Source: Candidatus Elarobacter sp. (GTDB taxonomy: Bacteria; Vulcanimicrobiota; Vulcanimicrobiia; Vulcanimicrobiales; Vulcanimicrobiaceae). From it: a DNA stretch of 5,312 nt. Shown one piece after another: positions 1-5,312 of this stretch. Position numbers and translations under genes: made by a program. Each line of letters begins with the position of its first letter. Within the stretch, counting starts at the first letter, position 1. The notes under the pieces are model-generated. The model was not told the origin of the DNA. It was given only the letters and a program-made list of their open reading frames with translations, and did no database searches. The DNA lies in the NCBI GenBank assembly GCA_030150085.1, contig JASLGJ010000480.1, positions 1 through 5,312 on the forward strand, in the 5' to 3' direction.

Positions 1-947
1 CCCAGATCGCGGGCAACGTCGACGCCACCGCGCGCTCGCAGCAGGCCGGCGTCGCGGCCCAGGCCCAGCGCGACCTCGAGACCTACCGCCAGACCCTGCA
101 GAAGCAGGACCAGGCCCAGATCGCGGCCGCCCAGAAGGCGCTCGCCGACCGGGCCGACCGGACCTACCGGGCCAAGGTCGACGAGCTGCAGTCCAAGGAG
201 TCCGCCCTTTCGCTGCGCCTGGCGAACGAGGACGCCGGGCCGCGCCTGGCCCTGCGCACCAAGCTCTCCTCGCTCGCGCTGGACGACGCGGCGCGCGACG
301 AGGCCCAGAAGCAGCTCGCCGCGCTGGACCGCAAGGAAGCCGACGCGGTCGGCGCCCAGCGCAACCAGGACCAGCAGGTCCTGGCCGCCCTGCAGGCCCA
401 GCTCAAGCGCCAGGTCGAGAGCGACATCGCCGGCCAGGTGGGAACCATCCGGCACCGCTCCGAGACCCTGCTGGCGCAGCGCCAGGGGGCGCTGGCCAAG
501 CAAGTCCGCAGCGCCGTCCCGAGCGGCCCGCTGGTCCAGACCACGGTCGTCGCCGGCAAGCCCCAGCAGCAGGTCAACCCGAACCTCCCGCCCGCCCTGC
601 GCTCGCGCATCCAGCAGCTCCACGAGGATTACCAGAAGCGCTTCCAGGACGACGCCAAGACCACCATCGCGGACTTCACCAAGACCCGCCAAGACCTCAG
701 CCGGCGCTACGCCCAGCTGCACGACGTCGACGCCGCCGGCCAGGCCGGCGCGAACGCCCAGATCGGCGCGCTGCGCAAGAAGCGCGCCGACCTCTACGAC
801 CAGATCACCGCCCAGATCGACCGCGAGGTGCGGCTGATCGCCCAGCAGCGCGGCGTCGCGGTCGTTCTGTCCAACGTCGTGGCGCCGGTCGACGGGGTCG
901 ATCTCACGCCCGACGCCCTCAAGGATATCGAGAGCCTACACGAATGA
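1..947 (+). CDS. OmpH/Skp-family periplasmic coiled-coil protein (5' partial)
   Basis: The reading frame is open from the window edge (first full codon at base 3) to TGA at 945-947, giving 314 visible residues; the true start and any signal peptide lie upstream. GTG at 438 is internal, because the same frame continues unbroken upstream with the same composition. Visible residues about 1-168 are almost pure Ala/Gln/Arg/Asp/Leu-rich helix, expected to form a coiled coil. Residues about 168-198 form a Pro/Gly/Val-rich linker, then a second helical stretch leads to an OmpH-like C-terminus (283-314) with RGVAVVL followed by GVDLTPDALKDIE. This resembles the strand and last helix that close the Skp/OmpH body domain. 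Skp is a periplasmic chaperone that holds unfolded outer-membrane proteins for the BAM complex. The protein is much longer than E. coli Skp (about 160 residues), so two helical arms or a fused domain are likely. Its stop overlaps the next gene's start. Family call is firm at the C-terminus; exact function is inferred. Confidence 0.75.
   Translation, partial: QIAGNVDATARSQQAGVAAQAQRDLETYRQTLQKQDQAQIAAAQKALADRADRTYRAKVDELQSKESALSLRLANEDAGPRLALRTKLSSLALDDAARDEAQKQLAALDRKEADAVGAQRNQDQQVLAALQAQLKRQVESDIAGQVGTIRHRSETLLAQRQGALAKQVRSAVPSGPLVQTTVVAGKPQQQVNPNLPPALRSRIQQLHEDYQKRFQDDAKTTIADFTKTRQDLSRRYAQLHDVDAAGQAGANAQIGALRKKRADLYDQITAQIDREVRLIAQQRGVAVVLSNVVAPVDGVDLTPDALKDIESLHE
944..947 (+). promoter_or_regulatory. 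ATGA stop-start overlap (translational coupling)
   Basis: The TGA stop (945-947) of the long OmpH-like gene overlaps the ATG (944-946) of the small lipoprotein gene. The only nearby purine-rich stretch is GAGAG at 930-934, about 9 bases upstream. Coupled termination-reinitiation is the likely way this start is used; this is inferred from the geometry. Confidence 0.6.
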
Positions 948-1351
948 CCACCCCACGCGCGTTCCTCGCCGCGGCGCTCCTGGCGGCGCTGTGCTCCTGC
1001 TCGTCGGCGCCCAAGAGCGACATCGGCCTGGTCGACGTCCAGCGCATCATGGCGAACTGGCCCAAGTTCCAGAACTACCAGAACCAGCTCAACAACGACG
1101 CGGCGACCGTCGAGCGCTCGACCAAGTCCGCCGCCGAGAAGAACCGCCTGCGCGGCGCGCTCCAGCAGCGCTTCGCCCAGGACCAGACCGAGCTCGCCAA
1201 CGACGTGAAGGGCGCGGCCCAGCAAGTCGCCGGCGACAAGGGCCTCAAGATGGTGTTCACGCGCCAGTACGTGGGCTACGGCGGGGTCGACATCACCGGC
1301 GACGTCGAGAAGATCCTCAAGATCGAGGAGAAGCCGAGCCCCGCCCCGTGA
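944..1351 (+). CDS. OmpH/Skp-like small predicted lipoprotein
   Basis: This 135-residue protein starts at ATG 944, which overlaps the preceding stop (ATGA). Residues 1-19 form a short hydrophobic leader with Cys17 and Cys19 followed by SSAPKSD. LCSC ending at Cys19 is a plausible lipobox (Leu -3, Ser -1), so the mature protein is probably lipid-anchored and periplasmic. The mature part opens with IGLVDVQRIM (27-36), the usual first strand of OmpH/Skp. A short charged, Gln/Ala/Glu-rich helical arm (about 40-98) follows, then GLKMVF and GGVDITGDVEKIL, the closing strand and helix. Its last 40 residues line up with the end of the upstream protein (GVAVVL/GVDLT versus GLKMVF/GVDIT), so the two look like diverged paralogues. 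A chaperone or envelope-assembly role beside lpxD fits the classic skp-lpxD neighbourhood. Lipidation is predicted only, and a cleaved non-lipidated form is possible because Cys17 at -2 is unusual. Confidence 0.75.
   Translation: MTTPRAFLAAALLAALCSCSSAPKSDIGLVDVQRIMANWPKFQNYQNQLNNDAATVERSTKSAAEKNRLRGALQQRFAQDQTELANDVKGAAQQVAGDKGLKMVFTRQYVGYGGVDITGDVEKILKIEEKPSPAP
1348..1351 (+). promoter_or_regulatory. GTGA stop-start overlap at lpxD
   Basis: The TGA of the OmpH-like lipoprotein gene (1349-1351) overlaps the GTG start of lpxD (1348-1350). A good Shine-Dalgarno-like GAGGAG sits at 1325-1330, but 17 bases upstream, which is too far for ordinary initiation. Coupling to translation of the preceding gene is therefore likely. 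Confidence 0.6.
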
Positions 1352-2361
1352 TCGGCTTGCTCGCGGAGCTGGCGGAGCGGATCGGCGGGCGGGTCGTCGG
1401 CGACGCCGGCTTCGCGGTCGAGCGCATCACCGCGGTCGACGACGCCGACCCCACCACGCTGACCTTCGCGACCGACGCGCGCTACCTGCGCGCGGCGCTG
1501 GCCTCCAAGGCCGGGGCCGTGCTGGCCGACGAGGCGCTGCTGGCGGCGGGCGAGACCTATCCCAAGCCCGTCCTGGCCGTGCCCTCGGCCCGGGTCGCGC
1601 TGGCCGCGCTGCTCAAGGCGCTCGAGCCCGAGCGCCCCGTCGGCCCCTACATCCACCCGACCGCGGCGGTCCACCCCGAGGCGGTGCTGGGCGAAGCGGT
1701 CTGGATCGGGCCGCACGTCAGCGTCGGTCCCGGGGCGCGCGTCGGCGACCGGTCGGTGCTCTACCCCCGCGTCACCATCGCGCCGGGCGCGACGGTCGGC
1801 CCGGACGCCTTGCTCCACCCCGGCGCCTTCGTCGCCCCGGGCTGCACGCTCGGCGCGCGGGTGGTGCTCCAGGCCGGCGCGGTGATCGGCGGCGACGGCT
1901 TCGGCTGGGCCTTCCAGGATGGCAAGCTCAACAAGATTCCCCAGATCGGGACGGTCGAGCTGGGCGACGACGTCGAGGTCGGCGCGAACTCGTGCATCGA
2001 CCGCGCGCAGACCGGCGTGACGTCGGTCGGCGAGGGGACCAAGATCGACAACCTGGTCCAGATCGGGCACAACTGCCGGATCGGCAAGCACTGCGCGCTG
2101 GCCGCCTTCGTCGGGCTGGCCGGCAGCACGGTCATCGGCGACTACGTCCAGGTCGGCGGGCAGACCAGCTTCAAGGGCCACATCACGGTCGGGAGCCGCT
2201 CGGTGATCGCGGGCGGCTCGCACGTCTGGGGCGACGTCGAGGAGGGCTCGTTCCTGAGCGGCCGGCCGGCCCAGAGCCACCGCGACGAGCTGCGCCTCCA
2301 GGCGTACATTCGGCGCCTGCCGAAATTGTACGCCAGGGTCGACGATCTCGAGAAGCGCTGA
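1348..2361 (+). CDS. lpxD: UDP-3-O-acylglucosamine N-acyltransferase LpxD
   Basis: LpxD transfers an (R)-3-hydroxyacyl chain from acyl carrier protein to the 2-amino group of UDP-3-O-acyl-glucosamine in the cytoplasm, the third step of lipid A synthesis. The protein has 337 residues, close to the usual 340. The GTG start at 1348 overlaps the previous stop and gives MIGLLAELAERIGG, the normal LpxD beginning; the frame is open further upstream, but that part is a shadow of the preceding gene. Residues 1 to about 100 are the uridine-binding domain (TAVDDADPTTLTF; KAGAVLADE). Residues about 105-300 carry many hexapeptide repeats of the left-handed beta-helix, including GGDGFGW (181-187) and IPQIGTVELGDDVEVGAN. 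His241 in QIGHNCRIG matches catalytic His239 of E. coli, and His278 in KGHITVG matches His276. A short C-terminal helical tail follows. One oddity is that the position matching the E. coli acyl ruler Met290 is His292, in SHVWGD where SGVT is common. The identification is very secure. Confidence 0.97.
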   Translation: MIGLLAELAERIGGRVVGDAGFAVERITAVDDADPTTLTFATDARYLRAALASKAGAVLADEALLAAGETYPKPVLAVPSARVALAALLKALEPERPVGPYIHPTAAVHPEAVLGEAVWIGPHVSVGPGARVGDRSVLYPRVTIAPGATVGPDALLHPGAFVAPGCTLGARVVLQAGAVIGGDGFGWAFQDGKLNKIPQIGTVELGDDVEVGANSCIDRAQTGVTSVGEGTKIDNLVQIGHNCRIGKHCALAAFVGLAGSTVIGDYVQVGGQTSFKGHITVGSRSVIAGGSHVWGDVEEGSFLSGRPAQSHRDELRLQAYIRRLPKLYARVDDLEKR

Positions 2362-2379
2362 GGGCGAACCGGAAGCTTG
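2360..2379 (+). promoter_or_regulatory. lpxC translation start region with TTG codon
   Basis: The lpxC start codon is TTG (2377-2379). Purine runs sit at GAGGG 2360-2364, 12 bases upstream and overlapping the lpxD stop, and at GGAAG 2371-2375, only one base upstream. Neither spacing is ideal. Initiation is probably weak or depends on ribosomes finishing lpxD. Confidence 0.45.
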
Positions 2380-3243
2380 CAGTACCAGACGACGTTGCGC
2401 GATGCGATCGCTTTCGAAGGCGCCGGTCTCCACACCGGCGCCTCGGCGCGTGTGCGCGTCCGGCCCGCTCCGGCCGGCCACGGGCTGCGCTTCCGCGTCA
2501 ACGGCGCGGTGGAGTTCCCGGCCCGCGCCGACTACGTGGTCGACACCGCCCGCGCCACGGTCGTGGGGGTCGGCGAGCACCGCGTCTCGACGGTCGAGCA
2601 CCTGCTCTCGGCCCTGCTGGGGTGCGGGGTCGACAACGCGCTGATCGAGGTCGAGGGCGGCGAGATCCCGGTCGCGGACGGCAGCGCCAAGGTCTTCGCC
2701 GACGCGGTCGGCGCGGTCGGCCTGGCGACCTTGCACGAGGCCCGGGTGCGCTGGATCCCGACCGAGCCGCGCGTCTTCCGCGACGGCGACAAGCTGCTGG
2801 TGGTCGTCCCGGCGCCGGCCTTCCGGGTCCGCATGACGGTCGACTACGCGCCCCCGATCGGGGCGCAGTACGCCGACGTCGAGATCGAGCCCGAGACCTA
2901 CCGCGCCCAGGTCGCGCCGAACCGGACCTTCGGCTACTACCACGAGGTGGAGGCCCTGCTCGCGCGCGGCTTGGCGCAGGGCGGCACGCTCGACAACGCG
3001 GTGGTGTTCGACAGCGCCGGCCCGATGGGGCCGCTGCGCGCGCCCGACGAGCCGGTCCGCCACAAGGTGCTCGACCTGGTGGGCGACTTCGCGCTGCTGG
3101 GGGCATACCCGCAGTGCGAGGTGATCGCCGTCAAGAGCGGGCACAAGCTGCACTGCACCGCGGTGCGCGAGCTCTTGAGCTCGGCGCAGCGCGCCGAGCC
3201 GTTCGCGTTTGGGCTGCGCCCGAGCCGCCCCGCGGAGCAATAG
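2377..3243 (+). CDS. lpxC: UDP-3-O-acyl-N-acetylglucosamine deacetylase LpxC
   Basis: LpxC is the zinc hydrolase that removes acetate from UDP-3-O-acyl-GlcNAc, the committed step of lipid A synthesis, in the cytoplasm. The 288-residue length is close to that of the family (about 270-305). The start is TTG at 2377: no ATG or GTG lies between the in-frame upstream stop and the conserved opening, and this start gives QYQTTLRDAIAFEGAGLHTG, the usual LpxC N-terminus. TTG at 2395 would cut into that motif. All key residues are present. Zinc ligands are His75 (STVEHLLSALLG), His229 and Asp233 (VRHKVLDLVGD). Glu74 is the catalytic base, and His256 (KSGHKLH) matches E. coli His265. RTFG (183-186) and RGLAQGGTLDNAVVFD are also typical. 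It lies 15 bases after lpxD and 14 before fabZ. A weak rare start may help keep LpxC low, but that is inference. Confidence 0.97.
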   Translation: MQYQTTLRDAIAFEGAGLHTGASARVRVRPAPAGHGLRFRVNGAVEFPARADYVVDTARATVVGVGEHRVSTVEHLLSALLGCGVDNALIEVEGGEIPVADGSAKVFADAVGAVGLATLHEARVRWIPTEPRVFRDGDKLLVVVPAPAFRVRMTVDYAPPIGAQYADVEIEPETYRAQVAPNRTFGYYHEVEALLARGLAQGGTLDNAVVFDSAGPMGPLRAPDEPVRHKVLDLVGDFALLGAYPQCEVIAVKSGHKLHCTAVRELLSSAQRAEPFAFGLRPSRPAEQ

Positions 3244-3257
3244 GAAACACGACGCAC

Positions 3258-3727
<470 letters not shown>

Positions 3728-3731
<4 letters not shown>

Positions 3732-4501
3732 TCCACCCCAGCGCGATCGTCCACCCCGGCGCCAAGCTCGGGCGGGGGGTCGAGGTCGGGCCGTTCTGCG
3801 TGGTGGGCGAGAACGTCACGCTGGGCGCGCGCGCCAAGCTGCTCGCGCACGTCGTCGTCAACGGCCACACCGCGATCGGCGAGGACACCGTCGTCTACCC
3901 GTTCGCCTCGCTGGGCGCGCCCTCGCAGGACCGCAAGGCCGAGGAGGGCGAGCTGGCCTACACCACGATCGGCGCGCGCACCGTGATCCGCGAAGGGGTC
4001 ACGATCCACCGCGGCACCGCCGAGGCGGGCGGGATCACCGCGGTCGGCGACGACTGCCTGCTGCTGGCGTACACGCACGTCGCGCACAACTGCCAGGTCG
4101 GCAACCACGTCACGATGTCGAACATGGCGCAGCTCGCCGGGCACGTCGTGGTCGAGGACCACGCGCTGGTCGGCGCGATGGCGGGCGTGCACCAGTTCGT
4201 GCGCATCGGGCGCTACGCGTTCGTGGGCGGCTACACCAAGCTCGTCAGCGACCTGCCGCCCTTTCTGCTCTGCGACGGGAACCCGGCCAAGGTCTACGGG
4301 CTCAACGCGGTCGGGCTGCGCCGGGCGGGCTTCTCGCGCGAGACGCTGGCCGAGCTCAAGGACGCCTACAAGACGATCTACCGCTCGGAGCTCAATGTCT
4401 CGCAGGCCCTCGGGGTGCTGCGCGAGCGGGTCGCGAGCGACGAAGGCCGCACCCTGCTCGCGTTTCTCGAAGCGCCGTCCGAGCGCGGGATCCTCAAGTA
4501 G
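3728..4501 (+). CDS. lpxA: UDP-N-acetylglucosamine 3-O-acyltransferase LpxA
   Basis: LpxA starts lipid A synthesis by moving an (R)-3-hydroxyacyl chain from ACP to the 3-OH of UDP-GlcNAc. GTG at 3728 overlaps the fabZ stop and gives IHPSAIVHPGAKLG, the exact family opening; the 257-residue length fits (E. coli 262). Residues 1 to about 185 are hexapeptide repeats of the left-handed beta-helix, and about 186-257 form the C-terminal helical domain. Numbering runs five behind E. coli in the core: His120 (HVAHNCQVGN) is the catalytic His125, with His117, His139 (AGHVVV), His155 (GVHQFVRIG) and Arg199 (GLRRAGF) matching His122, His144, His160 and Arg204. TIHRGT is at 92-97. Gly168 (FVGG) sits at the acyl-ruler position Gly173, which in E. 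coli allows C14 chains, so a long hydroxyacyl donor is likely, by inference. The UDP-GlcNAc binding motifs look ordinary. All catalytic residues are present. Confidence 0.97.
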
Positions 4502-4508
4502 GCGCGCC

Positions 4509-4521
4509 GTGAGCGCCTCAC
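4509..4521 (+). repeat. Small inverted repeat in the lpxB leader
   Basis: GTGAG (4509-4513) and CTCAC (4517-4521) are perfect inverted arms of 5 bases around CGC, ending one base before the lpxB ATG. The stem covers the region where a ribosome binding site would lie, and no better site is visible in the 21-base gap after lpxA. It could affect lpxB initiation. It is too short, and lacks the T-run, to be a terminator. A chance match in GC-rich DNA is quite possible. Confidence 0.35.
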
Positions 4522-4522
4522 C

Positions 4523-5312
4523 ATGAAGGTCTTCTTCAGCACGGGCGAGGCCTCGGGCGAACTGCTGGCGGCCGACCTGCTGGGCGCGCTGCGCGCCCGC
4601 ACGGCGGTGAGCGCGGAAGCGATCGGCGACGCTCGCCTCGAGCGCGCGGGCGTGCGCATCGTGCAGCGCACGCGCGGCTGGGCGTCGCTGGGGCCGCTGG
4701 ACGCGCTGCGCAAGATTCCCGGCTTGTGGACGGTGATGGCGCGCACCGCGCTGCGCCTGCGGCGCGACCCGCCCGACCTGGTGGTGCTGGTCGACTTCGG
4801 CGCGTTCAACCTGCGCCTGGCGCGCAGCCTGCGGCTGCTGGGCTTCGGCCGGCCGATCGTGTACTACGCGCCGCCCGCGGCCTGGCTCGACAACCCCGCC
4901 CGCGCCCGCGCCGTGGCGGGGCTGTGCGACGCGCTGACGCTGTTCCGCCACCAGGCCGAGTTCTACCGCTCGCTGGGCCTGCCGATCGGCTACCTCGGCC
5001 ACCCGCTGGTCTCGACCGTCGCGCCGCGCCCCGCGCGTTCCGCGCCGCCGCCCGACGGCGGGCACCTCGCGCTGCTGCCCGGCAGCCGCGGCGGCGAGAT
5101 CGAGCGCCACACGCCGCTGCTGCTCGACGCGCTGGCGCGCGTGCGCGAGCTGCGCCCCCACGTCCGCGCGACGTTCGTCGCCGCCAACGACGACGCGCAG
5201 CGCCACATCGAGCACCTGCTGGGATTCCGCTCGCCCCTGCCGGTCACGCTCTCGCGCGACGCGCGCGCGGTGCTGCGCGAAGCCGACGCGGCCGCGGTCG
5301 CGTCGGGCACCG
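4523..5312 (+). CDS. lpxB: Lipid-A-disaccharide synthase LpxB (3' partial, divergent)
   Basis: LpxB (glycosyltransferase family 19, GT-B fold, peripheral on the inner membrane) condenses UDP-2,3-diacylglucosamine with lipid X to give the beta-1,6-linked tetra-acyl disaccharide. ATG 4523 begins MKVFFSTGEASGE, the family N-terminus, and 263 residues are visible before the window ends at SGT, within the usual SGTATLE motif; about a third of the protein (E. coli 382 residues) is missing. Support comes from VDFGAFNLRLA with Asp91 matching E. coli Asp98, FYRSLGLPIGYLGHPL (the GHPL motif), and LLPGSRGGEIERH with Arg189 matching Arg201; both residues are needed for activity in E. coli. Unusual points are AIGDARLERAGV in place of the GGPRM region, APPAAWLDN in place of the common SPSVWAWR, and GA in place of PD after Asp91. 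Position right after lpxA supports the call. A related GT-B enzyme with changed specificity is the alternative. Confidence 0.88.
   Translation, partial: MKVFFSTGEASGELLAADLLGALRARTAVSAEAIGDARLERAGVRIVQRTRGWASLGPLDALRKIPGLWTVMARTALRLRRDPPDLVVLVDFGAFNLRLARSLRLLGFGRPIVYYAPPAAWLDNPARARAVAGLCDALTLFRHQAEFYRSLGLPIGYLGHPLVSTVAPRPARSAPPPDGGHLALLPGSRGGEIERHTPLLLDALARVRELRPHVRATFVAANDDAQRHIEHLLGFRSPLPVTLSRDARAVLREADAAAVASGT

Noticed and set aside
164..610. Minus-strand open frame with Cys/Trp/Ser-rich translation
   Set aside because: It is opposite the coiled-coil OmpH-like gene, and its composition is simply the complement of Gln/Ala/Arg codons; no ribosome site or motif supports it.
734..750. Near-perfect GC palindrome with 8-base arms around one A (GCCGGCC/GGCCGGC core)
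   Set aside because: It lies inside the coding frame of the OmpH-like gene, encoding a small Ala/Gly turn between helices. It has no T-run and no second copy, and such matches are expected by chance at this GC content.
991..1347. Upstream extension of the lpxD frame
   Set aside because: The extra residues are Arg/Pro-rich and overlap the OmpH-like lipoprotein in another frame, while GTG 1348 gives the exact LpxD N-terminus.
1640..2250. Periodic 18-base pattern suggesting DNA repeats in lpxD (and again in lpxA)
   Set aside because: It reflects the hexapeptide repeats of the left-handed beta-helix at protein level, not conserved nucleotide repeats or a CRISPR array.
1276..3240. Very long open frame (654 codons) on the minus strand
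   Set aside because: It lies antisense to lpxD and lpxC, both of which have complete catalytic motifs. Its translation is repetitive Arg/Ala/Asp/Val-rich with no family motif, as expected opposite GC-rich genes with G/C at third positions.
1992..3257. Upstream extension of the fabZ frame
   Set aside because: It is a shadow of lpxD and lpxC with Arg/Gly/Pro-rich translation; FabZ homology begins at ATG 3258.

Overview
The window is a compact, one-directional gene cluster for building the outer membrane of a diderm (Gram-negative-type) bacterium. All seven genes lie on the + strand: a 5'-truncated OmpH/Skp-like coiled-coil protein, a short OmpH/Skp-like predicted lipoprotein, lpxD, lpxC, fabZ, lpxA and a 3'-truncated lpxB. 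Base composition is very GC-rich (roughly 70% by eye, with G/C at almost every third codon position). Genes overlap by 4 bases or are separated by at most 21 bases, and no promoter or terminator is visible inside, so the window looks like the middle of a longer operon. BamA/Omp85 is a common upstream neighbour of skp/ompH and lpxD in other diderms, but it is not in the window.

Region by region: 1-947 holds the last 314 residues of a long alpha-helical OmpH-family protein. Residues are counted from the first complete codon at base 3. 944-1351 holds a second, smaller OmpH-family protein with a probable lipoprotein signal. 1348-2361 is LpxD, 2377-3243 LpxC, 3258-3731 FabZ, 3728-4501 LpxA, and 4523 to the window end the N-terminal two-thirds of LpxB.

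Together the enzymes cover most of the early Raetz pathway. LpxA 3-O-acylates UDP-GlcNAc, LpxC deacetylates the product, LpxD N-acylates it, and LpxB joins UDP-diacylglucosamine to lipid X to make the tetra-acyl disaccharide. FabZ competes with LpxA and LpxD for (R)-3-hydroxyacyl-ACP, so its place here links fatty-acid elongation to lipid A flux. The step between LpxD and LpxB (the UDP-diacylglucosamine hydrolase LpxH, LpxI or LpxG) is not encoded here. The OmpH-like proteins probably act as periplasmic chaperones for outer-membrane proteins.

The organism cannot be named with confidence. The order lpxD-lpxC-fabZ-lpxA-lpxB, with lpxC inside the cluster, differs from Escherichia coli and resembles the lpxC-fabZ-lpxA(-lpxB) blocks of several non-proteobacterial diderms. 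The high GC, GTG/TTG starts and alanine/arginine-rich proteins would suit a lineage such as Candidatus Eremiobacterota, but that is only a hypothesis. No mobile element, CRISPR array, RNA gene or new defence-type system is visible. The points worth a second look are the paired OmpH-like proteins, bulky residues at the LpxD acyl-ruler position, altered motifs in LpxB, and the gene order.
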